Positions 17,601 through 25,908 of a DNA stretch of 64,000 bases are shown in pieces. Every line of letters starts with the position of its first letter. The first letter of the stretch is position 1. Where the stretch lies: contig CAMCZV010000004.1 of assembly GCA_945888455.1 (NCBI GenBank), forward strand, positions 62,001 to 126,000. The letters are read 5' to 3'. The notes beneath the pieces were generated by a model. The model saw nothing but the letters and a program-made list of their open reading frames with translations, made no database searches and was not told where the DNA came from. The DNA is from Candidatus Finniella inopinata. GTDB taxonomy: Bacteria > Pseudomonadota > Alphaproteobacteria > Holosporales > Holosporaceae. Made by a program: the position numbers and the translations under genes.

Positions 17601-17797
17601 TCTAGGATCTTTCCAGAGCCATCCATGCGGGTTGTAACGCTGATTTGGGTGCTTTCCGTTAAGGGGTATTGTCGTGTGGACAACTGAAAGAATGCAGTGA
17701 TCCCCAAAAGAACAACAATGATGTTTAAAACCCATGAAAAAACCGGGCGATAAACGAAAAAATCGCTGAAAGACGACTGATTAGGAGAATTGGACAT
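14657..17797 (-). CDS. RND efflux pump, inner-membrane subunit (AcrB/MexB-type, HAE1)
   Basis: 1046 residues, full length for the HAE family. The protein uses the proton gradient to extrude drugs or toxic compounds through a tripartite envelope channel. Twelve membrane segments are readable. TM4 carries the proton-relay pair in AIGLVVDDAIIVLENI, and TM10 has the conserved Lys in GLITKHGILLVDFAN. The N-terminus FFVYRPVFSWVLNIIVVLLG and the two large periplasmic loops are typical. The adaptor gene lies 3 nt upstream in the same operon. No outer-membrane TolC gene is adjacent. The exact substrates cannot be told. Confidence 0.95.
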   Translation of the reverse strand: MSNSPNQSSFSDFFVYRPVFSWVLNIIVVLLGITAFFQLSTRQYPLTESTQISVTTRMDGSGKILEQQITKPLEDALSALQGLDSMTSTTQKGESKIYLKFKEQRSADGASADVRDTVNKTKAKSSFPEHAEIEVTKGNVDSPSIMEVALTGGGKVSLVDLYYGADSILKSTIESVPGVSTVEVFGGSEIQMNIVLDPIKMASYNIAATDVSQALRTQNFQKSAGQIKEVAREFNITTQAKLKTPGEFRNVLVGKHDDRLIRISDIGVVNIEPKEEDMSIYYNSEPAVSLTIRAQSNANPIEISKEVQKRLEEYKSRLPKGTEIHIAMDKSIFIQDSITQVYHALIESIVLVLLVVFVFLRSAKASLVPLVTIPIALIGAFFLMYLMGFTINVLSLLALVLAIGLVVDDAIIVLENIYRYMERGKSSFEAAIFGTREIQFSVIAMTITLAAVYAPIALAPGVIGKVFKEFALTLAGAVILSGFTALTLSPVMCTKLLKNQTLGHHGSGHASSGFWGYLSYTIEKIFLKCDVLYLRAVTASLRKKTLILILSAVFSISSGLVGWYGLKKELSPVMDEGLLSGRFIPAPSMNLTYIKKRASQIDALLKKHPDIRTRLITLQSGDQSLTKSALSPWESRSRPCADIVKEINADAESLLGLTYTARCVNSSLLSTRESQYPLSFEILTHKSAEDLIKMGRIVRRHLKKWPGVVRLDDSETIQMDEYEIIINRDRIDQLGIDPEEISSTLYTLVRGSNIGTFEKDARICPVHVRIAPASVSSIEGIASIFVRGKDANNKYVMVPLSEIITYSIKKGDSSIDHSSKNRSFKIDAAITPGASLPDTYLEFKEHIMANVLPPEYSLEPSGELESYFKEQGSIYLILGLALVFIFLVMAAQFESVRDPLIILISVPLALGGALLSLLFLKSGSINVYSQIGLITLIGLITKHGILLVDFANQAKEQGVSKTVAILESCQLRLRPILMTTFAMVLGAIPLAIATGAGSEARRQIGVVIVGGMSIGTLFTLFVVPILYVVFSRPAKQRIQNVPGAKG

Positions 17798-17800
17798 GAA

Positions 17801-18910
17801 TTAGCCTCCTTGACTTTGATTGGCACTGGTTTTGGCAAAGGAGTCGGAGGGCTCGCTTACAGGTTTGACAGGCATACCATCGAACAATTCTTCTACGGGG
17901 TCAATGATCAGCGTGGTGCCTGGTTCAAGACCAGATTCGATTTGAACGCGACTGCCATCATGGTATCCAACGCTGACCTCTACTTTGCTGGCACGGCCAT
18001 CAGACAGTTTGTACGCATAATCAAAATCACCTTCGCGAATGATGGCTTCTTGAGGAACAACGATACAGTCGTGGGCTTCTCCCAGCGTCATGGTGACATG
18101 GGCAAAGGCGCCATCGCGCAGTTTAGAGCTCTCTTGGCTTAGGGTTCCCTTGACTTGAACGGTGTGTGTGGTGGGGTCAGAATAGGGATTAATGGCTGTA
18201 ACGGTCGCAGAAACGGGAAGCTCGTCCAATAATTCCGACAAAACATCGATGTTTTGCCCCTCTTTGATGTCATTGCGATCGGATTCAGGAACTTGAAATT
18301 CCACCACCAATGGACGGAACGAAATCAAGCGCGCCAGTTCTTGATTCGGGGAAACGTGGGTGCCAATAGACAAAGAAAACAGACCAATTTGTCCATCAAA
18401 TGGTGCGGTAATGATGGTGCTGGTGTAATCGGCCTGAGCTTTTTTCAATCGTCCGCAGGCCTGTAAAAAGGCGCCCTCTGATTTTTCCAACTCTGAGAGA
18501 GCCATGGCTTTTTTCCGATGCAGGTTTTTCTTGCGATCATAATCGATTTTGAAAACCTTTAAATTGGCTTTGGCTTCTTGTAATTCCGCCTTGGCCTTCA
18601 TGGAATCCAGCTGAAACAACAGCTGACCTTTTTTAACAAAATCCCCTTGTTTACAATTGATTTTCTCTATGCGACCATGATTTTCACTGACCAAAGAAAT
18701 GCTGTCGGACGATTTCAATACACCAGAAAACGTTTTTCTGCGAGAAATATCGGATTTTTCAACCACGATGCATTCAACGACCTTTGGCGGCATCTGCTGA
18801 TAGGTAGAAGACTGATCTTTTTTTCCCAGCAGGGTTTTCCACAACATGACACCGCCTATGGTTGCAATGGATAACAGGGCAGTCCAAATTATGATTTTAT
18901 TGCGATTCAT
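17801..18910 (-). CDS. RND efflux periplasmic adaptor (membrane fusion protein)
   Basis: 369 residues from ATG 18910 (MNRNKIIIWTALLSIATIGG), preferred because AGGA lies eight bases upstream; an earlier in-frame ATG at 18940 lacks this. A single N-terminal membrane anchor is followed by the split lipoyl half-motifs (GRIEKINCKQGDFVKKGQLLFQ and ITAPFDGQIGLFSLSIG). A helical hairpin (AKAELQEAKANLKVFKIDYDRKKNLHRKKAM) and beta-barrel/membrane-proximal domains complete the family order. It bridges the pump to a TolC-type channel. It is transcribed first in the two-gene operon. Confidence 0.94.
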   Translation of the reverse strand: MNRNKIIIWTALLSIATIGGVMLWKTLLGKKDQSSTYQQMPPKVVECIVVEKSDISRRKTFSGVLKSSDSISLVSENHGRIEKINCKQGDFVKKGQLLFQLDSMKAKAELQEAKANLKVFKIDYDRKKNLHRKKAMALSELEKSEGAFLQACGRLKKAQADYTSTIITAPFDGQIGLFSLSIGTHVSPNQELARLISFRPLVVEFQVPESDRNDIKEGQNIDVLSELLDELPVSATVTAINPYSDPTTHTVQVKGTLSQESSKLRDGAFAHVTMTLGEAHDCIVVPQEAIIREGDFDYAYKLSDGRASKVEVSVGYHDGSRVQIESGLEPGTTLIIDPVEELFDGMPVKPVSEPSDSFAKTSANQSQGG

Positions 18911-19065
18911 AGTCAAATCCTGTAAAGGTTTGGGGTTCAATGGGTTTGATTCTGTTCAAAAATCTGACTGTGCTTTTTGCAACAGCAGGCAAGATTCTGT
19001 TTTTTTCACGTTCAAAAGACATCGTCATTTTCAGTGATCCTGTTTACGTTGTCATGGCCACAGAT

Positions 19066-19788
19066 TTACTGCGCTGGGCCGTTTTGGGGTGATTTTTGAA
19101 CGGCGTTCTTGGTTGACCCCTTTGATACAGCCGTTTCTTTGATGTGGCTTAACAGTTCACTTTGAACGGATGCATTATCCCACTGTTTTGCCCCAGTATA
19201 CGTGTGCAAAATAGCCCCACTGGGTGAAAACAACAAGAAGGAGGGCAGGCCAAGCAAGCCTTTTTTAGCCATAATCCCAGAGGCCTGTGGCGCGTAATAC
19301 ATGGACAGAGCGTAGGGAGCACGATGGAATTTTTGCAAACTGGGTTTCAGCTGGGGGTTTTTCTGATCAGAACTCATGATTTCATCCACAAAAACGATCA
19401 ATACATCCATTTTGTCGGCCAACGTTTTTTTCATGGATGCCAAAAAGGAAAGTTCATGCATGCAAGGAGGGCACCATGTGGCGGACAACACCACAAAAAC
19501 GGGCTTGGTATGGGTCTGAAACCTCTGTCTTAAGGTCATATTTTTGCCCGAAACACTGCGTAAATTCATGTCTAACCAATCTGCATTTTTCTCGTCTAGC
19601 TTTTTAGCGGATTGTTGCATCTGGGTTTTGGAGGCAGGTTGGATTGCTTTGGACCCATTTGGCATGGCAAGCACAACAGAGTTAACCGAAGAAGAATTAG
19701 AGGAGCTGTTGGGTGGTGCGGCTAAAACAGAGATGGCGAGTAGGCCTAAAAGGGCTAAAGCGCTGTTTTTAAATTCCAAAATCATCAT
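19066..19788 (-). CDS. TlpA-like periplasmic thioredoxin-fold protein
   Basis: About 240 residues from ATG 19788, preceded by GGGGAG. The N-terminal hydrophobic run (ALALLGLLAISVLAAPP) is a signal peptide or anchor, followed by a Ser/Asn-rich linker. The thioredoxin-like domain has FVVLSATWCPPCMHELSFL, a reducing WCPPC active site as in TlpA/ResA, and the cis-Pro region LGLPSFLLFSPSG. Such proteins reduce disulfides in the periplasm, often for cytochrome maturation. No cytochrome gene is adjacent. The tail is rich in Lys, Gln and Ser. Confidence 0.88.
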   Translation of the reverse strand: MMILEFKNSALALLGLLAISVLAAPPNSSSNSSSVNSVVLAMPNGSKAIQPASKTQMQQSAKKLDEKNADWLDMNLRSVSGKNMTLRQRFQTHTKPVFVVLSATWCPPCMHELSFLASMKKTLADKMDVLIVFVDEIMSSDQKNPQLKPSLQKFHRAPYALSMYYAPQASGIMAKKGLLGLPSFLLFSPSGAILHTYTGAKQWDNASVQSELLSHIKETAVSKGSTKNAVQKSPQNGPAQ

Positions 19789-20027
19789 TTTTGACTCCCC
19801 ATATAAATTTTGCATCGTTGTACACTGTTTTTTGACTGGCCCCAGAACGCTTTTTAGAAAAACTTACACCATAGGCCTCATTTGTATGATACAGGGCTGT
19901 GTTTTTGCTATTCTAAATGAAATTTCTTAAAAAGGACAGAATCCCTGTGGGATATTTTCTCTTGAAAAAGGCAGGCTGTAGAAGGACCTTTTCCCCCCAG
20001 GTGGGGCCTTGCAAGCGGTTGACAGGC

Positions 20028-20231
20028 ATGGGTGCGCAGAACGCATGTCCAAGACAAGGATGGGGTTTCGCCATTGTTCTGTTGGGGGCCATCATTTTAT
20101 ATGGTTGTGGCAGAAAAACAGATCCGATTCCGGCAGAAACACAAACCAGAACAGTATATTTTAGCAATGGGTGTACGTTGGTTCAAACGGCATCGTGCAA
20201 ACCTCTGAGATATCGCTATCCGAAAGATTGA
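20028..20231 (+). CDS. Small lipoprotein, LptM (YifL)-like
   Basis: 67 residues from ATG 20028. A hydrophobic segment (GFAIVLLGAIILYGC) ends in a lipobox-like LYGC, and the mature start CGRKTDPIPAE resembles the CGxKGPL-type start of LptM lipoproteins, which help LptD assemble. The frame is open further upstream (to 19917), but that part looks non-coding. It lies about 100 nt before rpsE and is not a ribosomal gene. Assignment rests on a short motif only. Confidence 0.55.
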   Translation: MGAQNACPRQGWGFAIVLLGAIILYGCGRKTDPIPAETQTRTVYFSNGCTLVQTASCKPLRYRYPKD

Positions 20232-20328
20232 ACCGCAGGGTTTTGTTTTCAGGCAGAGTGCGTGGGGGGGGCTTTATAAGTACGAACAAAGGTGATAACA
20301 TGGGTGAAACTTATTTTATGTCTAAACA

Positions 20329-20859
20329 ATGGTCAAGCGCGTTAAAACTGAAAAAGAGCTGTTGCGGCGTAATGTTTCTGTTTCCCGTGTTTCCAAAGTC
20401 GTCAAAGGCGGAAAACGATTCACGTTTTCTGTATTGGTGGTTGTGGGAGACGGGAAAGGGATGATTGGATATGCGGTTGGAAAAGCAAAGGAAGTGCCCG
20501 ATGCCATCAAAAAGGCCACGGATATCGCATCCCGCTCTATGGAGAAAATTCCTGTAAAAGAAGGTCGGACCATCCATCAGGATATTCACGGATCTTTCGG
20601 AGCAGGAAAAGTGTTTATTCGCTCTGCTCCCAAGGGAACGGGCGTGATTGCTGGTGGTGCTATGCGTTTTATTTTCGAAGTGTTGGGGATTCAAGATGTG
20701 GTTGCCAAAGTTTTGAACTCGAACAACCCACACAACGTGGTCAAGGCGACTTTACAAGCCTTGCGCTCTGTTGAGACACCCCGAATGGTGGCGATGAAAC
20801 GAGGCAGGAAAGTGGTAGAACTCTTTAATACCAGTCCCATGCAGGAGGTCGAAGCCTGA
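20329..20859 (+). CDS. rpsE: Ribosomal protein S5
   Basis: 176 residues, normal length. S5 of the 30S subunit takes part in decoding accuracy. Seen are the double-stranded RNA-binding part ([27 protein letters not shown]) and the C-terminal domain ([19 protein letters not shown]). No good Shine-Dalgarno site precedes ATG 20329, although an upstream stop (TAA) fixes the start nearby. Remarkably, rplR, its usual upstream neighbour, is absent. The stop overlaps the next ATG by one base. Confidence 0.97.
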   Translation: MVKRVKTEKELLRRNVSVSRVSKVVKGGKRFTFSVLVVVGDGKGMIGYAVGKAKEVPDAIKKATDIASRSMEKIPVKEGRTIHQDIHGSFGAGKVFIRSAPKGTGVIAGGAMRFIFEVLGIQDVVAKVLNSNNPHNVVKATLQALRSVETPRMVAMKRGRKVVELFNTSPMQEVEA

Positions 20860-21041
20860 TGCGTATTCAGCAATATAGGAGCGTGATTCGGACAACTGTT
20901 CGCCAGCGCAGCACCGTAGAAACATTGGGTCTTCGTCGCATTGGTCATGTTGTGGAGGTTCAGGATAATCCTTGTATTCGAGGAATGTTAAGAAAAGTTG
21001 CTCATTTGGTCAAAATTATATCAGAGGACAATGCGTCATGA
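20859..21041 (+). CDS. rpmD: Ribosomal protein L30
   Basis: 60 residues, normal for bacterial L30 ([28 protein letters not shown], then [11 protein letters not shown]). It overlaps rpsE at TGATG and rplO at ATGA, so the three are translationally coupled. It is part of the 50S subunit. Confidence 0.96.
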   Translation: MRIQQYRSVIRTTVRQRSTVETLGLRRIGHVVEVQDNPCIRGMLRKVAHLVKIISEDNAS

Positions 21042-21499
21042 AATTATGTGAAATAAGGGATAACCCGGGGGCTCATAAGAGAAAACAACTGGTGGGTCGT
21101 GGTATAGGCAGTGGAAAAGGTAAAACCTCTGGACGTGGTGGAAAGGGTCAAACAGCCCGATCTGGTGTGCGTTTAAAGGGGTTTCAAGGTGGTCAAACCC
21201 CGTTGTCTCGTCGTTTGCCAAAGCGTGGATTTGTGAATATCCATCGGTTAAATTTTGTCGAGGTTAATTTGGGTCAAATTCAGGCGGCCATAGAAGAAGG
21301 ACGTTTGGTTGCTGGTCAAAATATTGATATCGAAGCCATGAAAAGCGCTGGATTTTTCAAAAATTCCAGGGATGGGGTTCGGGTATTGGCCAAGGGGTCT
21401 TTGACGCATAAAATCCACTGCACTGTTTCAGGGATCAGCCAAAAGGCACGATCGGAAATAGAAGGGCTTGGTGGTCAAGTTACTTGTGTAAAAGGATAA
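21038..21499 (+). CDS. rplO: Ribosomal protein L15
   Basis: 153 residues from ATG 21038, overlapping the rpmD stop by four bases. The Gly/Arg/Lys-rich N-terminal tail ([25 protein letters not shown]) that threads into the 50S subunit is clear, followed by the globular part ending [12 protein letters not shown]. secY starts six bases after the stop. Confidence 0.97.
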   Translation: MKLCEIRDNPGAHKRKQLVGRGIGSGKGKTSGRGGKGQTARSGVRLKGFQGGQTPLSRRLPKRGFVNIHRLNFVEVNLGQIQAAIEEGRLVAGQNIDIEAMKSAGFFKNSRDGVRVLAKGSLTHKIHCTVSGISQKARSEIEGLGGQVTCVKG

Positions 21500-21505
21500 T
21501 CGTTC

Positions 21506-22852
21506 ATGGCATCTGTTTCAGAACAATTTTTAGCCAATCTTAGTTGGAAATCATGGGCACAAGCAAAGGATTTGCAAAAACGCATCCTATTTATGTTGGG
21601 TGTTTTGATTGTTTATCGCTTTGGAACCTATATTCCTTTGCCTGGCGTTAACGCAACAGCAATGCAGGCCTTGGCCCAGCAATATAGCGGAAAAGGCATT
21701 TTGTCCATGTTTAACATGGTTTCTGGGGGTGCCCTGGAGCGCATGAGCGTTTTTGTTCTTAACTTGATGCCTTATATCTCTGCCAGCATTATTGTGCAGT
21801 TGATGTCGGCCATTTCGCCCCATTTTATGGCATTGAAAAAGGAGGGGGACAGCGGAAAACGGAAACTGGCTCAATATACCCGTTACGGGACAGTGGCGTT
21901 GGCGTCTTTTCAGGCGCTGGCTATGTCTTCTGCTCTGATGATGCAGCCCAATGTGGTGTTTGATCCTGGGTTGTTTTTCCATCTCTCAACGCTGGTAACG
22001 ATTGTGGGTGCAACCCTGTTTTTAATGTGGCTGGGAGAGCAAATTACCAATCGCGGCATTGGAAATGGTTCGTCCATGATTATTTATGCCGGCATTATGG
22101 CCAATTTACCAAGATCTATTTTTAAAACCTTGGAACTGGGTCGAACAGGTGGGGTTTCTTCGTCTCAAATGCTATTGACGGTCGTTTTTGCTGTGGCCAT
22201 TATTGCATTTATCGTTTTTATGGAACGGGCCTATAGAAAGGTCATTGTGCAATATCCAAAACGTCAAGTTGGCCAACGTGTTTATGCCGGAGAGCAAACG
22301 TATATGCCCTTCAAACTGAATGCATCTGGTGTGCTTTCGCCCATTTTTGCGGCGACATTGCTGGGTTTTTTCAAGCTTTTGGGCAATTGGCCGTTTTTGC
22401 AAAGTGTTCCAGTGGTCAGCAGTGTCTTCTCTGTTCTGTTTTCAGATGGAACGCCTATTGGTCTCTTGGTTCAGATTATGTTGATCGTATTCTTTTCCTT
22501 TTTTTACACAACCATTGTGTTTAATCCTGATGAAACGGCTGAAAACCTGAGGAAAAATGGGGCATTTGTCCCAGGGTATAGACCTGGAATAATGACTCGA
22601 GATTATTTTATATACCTTTTAAATCGATTAACGGTTATTGGTGCGGCGTATATTGCGTTTGTTGTGATTATGCCAGAATTAATGAATATTGTTTTTGGTT
22701 TGAACTTTCCTTTTCAGGGAACAAGCTTTTTAATCTCGGTTAGCGTCAGTTTAGAGTTGATTTCTCAAGTGCACTCTTATATTATTTCTCATCAATACAA
22801 GTCGTTATTACGTCGGTCAGAGCCTCTAAAAGGTGCCAATCAGAATCTATGA
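21506..22852 (+). CDS. secY: Preprotein translocase subunit SecY
   Basis: 448 residues, ten membrane segments. SecY is the protein-conducting channel of the inner membrane. Typical segments are YRFGTYIPLPGVN, MFNMVSGGALERMSVFVLNLMPYISASIIVQL, GIGNGSSMIIYAGI, the cytoplasmic ribosome- and SecA-contact loop (YPKRQVGQRVYAGEQTYMPFKLN), and ENLRKNGAFVPGYRPG. It follows rplO by 6 nt and precedes adk, as in the standard spc operon. Confidence 0.98.
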   Translation: MASVSEQFLANLSWKSWAQAKDLQKRILFMLGVLIVYRFGTYIPLPGVNATAMQALAQQYSGKGILSMFNMVSGGALERMSVFVLNLMPYISASIIVQLMSAISPHFMALKKEGDSGKRKLAQYTRYGTVALASFQALAMSSALMMQPNVVFDPGLFFHLSTLVTIVGATLFLMWLGEQITNRGIGNGSSMIIYAGIMANLPRSIFKTLELGRTGGVSSSQMLLTVVFAVAIIAFIVFMERAYRKVIVQYPKRQVGQRVYAGEQTYMPFKLNASGVLSPIFAATLLGFFKLLGNWPFLQSVPVVSSVFSVLFSDGTPIGLLVQIMLIVFFSFFYTTIVFNPDETAENLRKNGAFVPGYRPGIMTRDYFIYLLNRLTVIGAAYIAFVVIMPELMNIVFGLNFPFQGTSFLISVSVSLELISQVHSYIISHQYKSLLRRSEPLKGANQNL

Positions 22853-22865
22853 AAGGATAAACATT

Positions 22866-23549
22866 GTGGAAGTCGTTATTTTTTTAGGCCCACCAGGTTC
22901 TGGGAAAGGAACCCAAGCGCGTTTGTTGTCTCGTTCGTTAAAAATTCCTTTGATGGGGATGGGGGACTTGCTGCGTAACGAAATCAATGGGCAAACCGAT
23001 AGGGGACAAAAAATTCAAAAAGCTGTAGACTCTGGTGAAATGCCAGATTGGTCTTTGGTGTGTGAAATTTTTGAAGAAAACTTAATGGGAATTCATTCCA
23101 ACCGAATTATTTTTGATGGCATCCCCAGAAACAGCATGCAAATACCTGATGTGATGGATATTTTAAAGCGTCGTAATGCATCTGTAGAAAAAGCCATTTT
23201 TTTGAATGTTCCTGAAACCATTCTTAGTCAGCGGATTCAACAGCGTTTTCAATGCGCCCAATGCGGAACGTCCTATTCTATTAAAGAGGAGGGTGAGACC
23301 ATATTGTGCAATATTTGTCAGGGTTCAAATTTTGTACGACGTAACGATGACCAGCAAGAAGCCATGAAGCGGCGTTTTCGTGTGTATAAAGAGAGTATTT
23401 CAGACTTGATTGGATATTACAAAGATAACAATGTTTTACTGGAATTAGACGGAACCCTTCCTATTGATATGGTGCATCGTTCTATTTTGAGTCATCTAAA
23501 TCCTTTGGACTATTCTGTAATAGTGCCCATCATCAAATCAACAGCATAA
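22866..23549 (+). CDS. adk: Adenylate kinase
   Basis: 227 residues from GTG 22866, preceded by AAAGGAT; this start puts VEVVIFLGPPGSGKGTQA at the N-terminus as expected. The enzyme interconverts ATP, AMP and ADP. It has the P-loop GPPGSGKGT, a FDGIPRN variant of the usual FDGFPRT, and a long LID with four cysteines (CAQC and CNIC) that should bind zinc. It overlaps no gene; the usual next gene, rpsM, is absent here. Confidence 0.95.
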   Translation: MEVVIFLGPPGSGKGTQARLLSRSLKIPLMGMGDLLRNEINGQTDRGQKIQKAVDSGEMPDWSLVCEIFEENLMGIHSNRIIFDGIPRNSMQIPDVMDILKRRNASVEKAIFLNVPETILSQRIQQRFQCAQCGTSYSIKEEGETILCNICQGSNFVRRNDDQQEAMKRRFRVYKESISDLIGYYKDNNVLLELDGTLPIDMVHRSILSHLNPLDYSVIVPIIKSTA

Positions 23550-23829
23550 TTCAGAAGATAAAACCATAAAAATGCTGATTAGGGGGGTTTTAAAGCTATT
23601 TTTGAAATATTTTGTGTTAAAACTTTTGATTTAATTCTGGATGAAAAACACAGCCTAAACGTTGCGGGTTGTGTCCACAGCATTGCCTTTGAAGTGAATG
23701 CCTTAAAACAAAATATCAATTTCTGCATTTTTATAGCGCATTGTAAATACGCTGGAAGCAATTATATTTTGAAATGATCTGACGCTTGTTATTTAACATT
23801 AAAGCCCCCTGCAATCAAATGTAAAATGT

Positions 23830-23850
23830 GATGATTGCCAGGCAATCATC
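23830..23850. promoter_or_regulatory. 21-bp perfect palindrome, possible operator
   Basis: GATGATTGCC and GGCAATCATC are exact reverse complements separated by one A. Such symmetry suits a dimeric DNA-binding protein. No gene start is close, so its target is unclear. Confidence 0.4.
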
Positions 23851-24184
23851 CTGGATTTTGATGACTGATCATAGTCTTTGAAATATTGCGCGGGTATGGT
23901 GTTGTATTTTCAATTTGATAAAAATGTTAAAAACATAGAGTTTTAATCGGACAAAGCGCAGCATATATTGATAAAGCGATGGTGAAAACAGGAGTGCCAG
24001 TAAAAGGGAATAGAGATCTTAATGATAGAGATCTTTAAATTCTATATCGATTTATTTTTGTGAATTGGGACGATTCGAGTAAATCGCAAATGATGCTGGG
24101 GTGTGAATATTTTTACCTGAAAACCTCGCTCAGATGCTCTTTTCTGTTAAATTGTGAATTCGAATTAATCCCTGGACCCCACAA

Positions 24185-24334
24185 ATGTCTTGGTATGAAC
24201 TGAAAATAGAGATGAAAAAATTTAGGAATGACTATTGTTTACGCCCATATGATCTAGGAAATGTCCCCCGTCGCAACAGAATTTTCCATCAGCGTCGCCT
24301 CATTGAGAAATATTATCATGTGAGATTGTTCTAA
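24185..24334 (+). CDS. Possible small basic protein
   Basis: 49 codons starting MSWYELKIEMKKFRND and ending with LIEKYYHVRLF, with several Arg (VPRRNRIFHQRR). No Shine-Dalgarno site and no recognised family. Its composition is protein-like and it is the best frame in this gap, but chance is quite possible. Confidence 0.25.
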   Translation: MSWYELKIEMKKFRNDYCLRPYDLGNVPRRNRIFHQRRLIEKYYHVRLF

Positions 24335-24421
24335 GATTTGTAATCTTTAGAAATGGTTCAAAAAAAGGGGGTGATCGCTTTCAATCATGCAAAACATAAT
24401 GTCAAGCAATCACATAATAAG

Positions 24422-25687
24422 TTACTTTTTTACAGTTTTCGGAATAAAGGGTATCAATAAAAAGGAAATGCTGATAATCACAGCAATGCAAATAAACGCA
24501 GGCTCCATTCTGTTGTAATGGTTAATAATGGGCGCAACAATCACAACATTGCTGAAAACAATGGACAGACCTGATGTAAAAAAGAATATCCCAAACCCAG
24601 TTCCATAGAGGTGGCTTGGCATTTTTGTCGATAACCATCCCATCAATGATCCGTGAACAGCGTACTGTAATCCATAAAATATGGTTCCAAAATACATGTA
24701 TTCAGGGGAAGATCCTTGGGAAAAAATAGCCAACGCTGCGATCATACAAAGAAAACCAATACTGATGACAATACGTCGATCAATGCGATCAGATAAAATG
24801 CCTAAAGGATAAGAGAACAAAGTGCATGCTAAGCATTGAAATAGTTGGAAAACAGCATTCGATAAAATGCGATTGGTTCTTAAATCTTCACCGAAAAAGC
24901 AAGCCCCAGAATCTCTGAAACGTGCCATTAAGTGCGTTCCGCTAAATAACCCCAATTTGAACAAGCAGATAATACCAATGGTTGCCCAAAATGTCGTAGA
25001 AAATTGTTTGATTTCTGAAAAAACAACCCCCCACTCTTCACGAAGTGAACTGGATCTGGTCTTTATTTTCTCTATTTTTGGGTCCTTGATGCCGAAAAAC
25101 AAAATGAAAGCACTTAAAATTGCGCAATATCCAGAAATCCATAATAGTGTTGTCACGTCAAAAGAGGCATTGCCTTTGGACAAATACATAATCAATAAAC
25201 CGCCCATCAAAGACCCCCCCATGCTCCACGTTTTATTCAAGCTATACGCTCGGCCAATCATGGATGGAGGCGAAACATCGCTGATAAAAGCTTCTCTGGG
25301 GCTGGCTTGCAATCCATTGCCAACTTTTTCAAAAATCCTGCCGATAATGACCTGTTCGATTATTGTTGATGGAGCAAGTAAAAATCGAGACACAGCGGAA
25401 ATACCGTATCCCCACATCAAGAATAATTTTCGTCTTCCAATAAAATCGCTGAAAATTCCCGTAACCGATCGTACAATCAGTGCTAATCCTTCTACGGTTC
25501 CTTCGAGTATTCCGGTTTGTAAATCGGTGCTACCAAATCGTTGCATCATAAAAATAGGCGTTATGGCAAAAGCAATAACAGAGGATACATTTAGAAAAAA
25601 AGCAGCAATGCTGAGACACCACAAGGAAGAAGGCAGTCCTAAAATCGTTCCGGGTGTTTTGCCCTCTGACAATGTTTTTGTAATCAT
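24422..25687 (-). CDS. MFS transporter
   Basis: 421 residues, about 12 membrane segments. The MFS loop signature is seen as GIFSDFIGRRKLFLMWGYG after TM2 and again in the second half as GILSDRIDRRIVISIG. AAAGGA lies nine bases before ATG 25687. The start overlaps the stop of the small 74-codon frame upstream (ATGA), so it is probably the last gene of the rpmH-to-ysxC transcript. Substrate unknown; a drug or small-metabolite carrier is possible. Confidence 0.88.
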   Translation of the reverse strand: MITKTLSEGKTPGTILGLPSSLWCLSIAAFFLNVSSVIAFAITPIFMMQRFGSTDLQTGILEGTVEGLALIVRSVTGIFSDFIGRRKLFLMWGYGISAVSRFLLAPSTIIEQVIIGRIFEKVGNGLQASPREAFISDVSPPSMIGRAYSLNKTWSMGGSLMGGLLIMYLSKGNASFDVTTLLWISGYCAILSAFILFFGIKDPKIEKIKTRSSSLREEWGVVFSEIKQFSTTFWATIGIICLFKLGLFSGTHLMARFRDSGACFFGEDLRTNRILSNAVFQLFQCLACTLFSYPLGILSDRIDRRIVISIGFLCMIAALAIFSQGSSPEYMYFGTIFYGLQYAVHGSLMGWLSTKMPSHLYGTGFGIFFFTSGLSIVFSNVVIVAPIINHYNRMEPAFICIAVIISISFLLIPFIPKTVKK

Positions 25688-25908
25688 ATTAAAAAATCCT
25701 TTGTAGAAAAGAAATCATTTATTGGAGTGGGTGTAATATGTCTTTTAGACAGATCAGAATGAATGCCGCAAATAGGCATAAAAGGTTTAACGAATGAAAA
25801 ATTATTGGGATTGAGTAGGTTCGTATTCAAAATGTGTAAAACAGAGAAAATAGTTTGAAAAAATAGGTTAAAAACAAAAAGACTCTTGATTAGGAAAACA
25901 TTGGTCAT
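25684..25908 (-). CDS. Possible small membrane-associated protein between ysxC and the MFS gene
   Basis: 74 codons. The start overlaps the ysxC stop (TAATG) and the stop overlaps the MFS start (ATGA), an arrangement seen in translationally coupled genes. The first 30 residues are hydrophobic (VFLIKSLFVFNLFFQTIFSVLHIL), the rest is polar. No family is recognised and the region is AT-rich, so it could be chance. Confidence 0.4.
   Translation of the reverse strand: MTNVFLIKSLFVFNLFFQTIFSVLHILNTNLLNPNNFSFVKPFMPICGIHSDLSKRHITPTPINDFFSTKDFLI

Larger units (their letters stand above)
23550..24421. other. Gene-poor gap after adk
   Basis: About 870 bases without a clear gene. It holds a perfect interrupted palindrome at 23830-23850, a repeated AGAGATCTT word near 24013 and 24029, and one short basic open frame at 24185-24334. 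A start-less open stretch of about 65 codons at about 23580-23776 has no recognised match. In a typical genome this is where rpsM would begin. Confidence 0.5.

Noticed and set aside
20171-20464. 97-codon frame overlapping the LptM-like gene and rpsE
   Set aside because: It overlaps rpsE out of frame. I checked it as a possible rplR remnant and found no L18 features.
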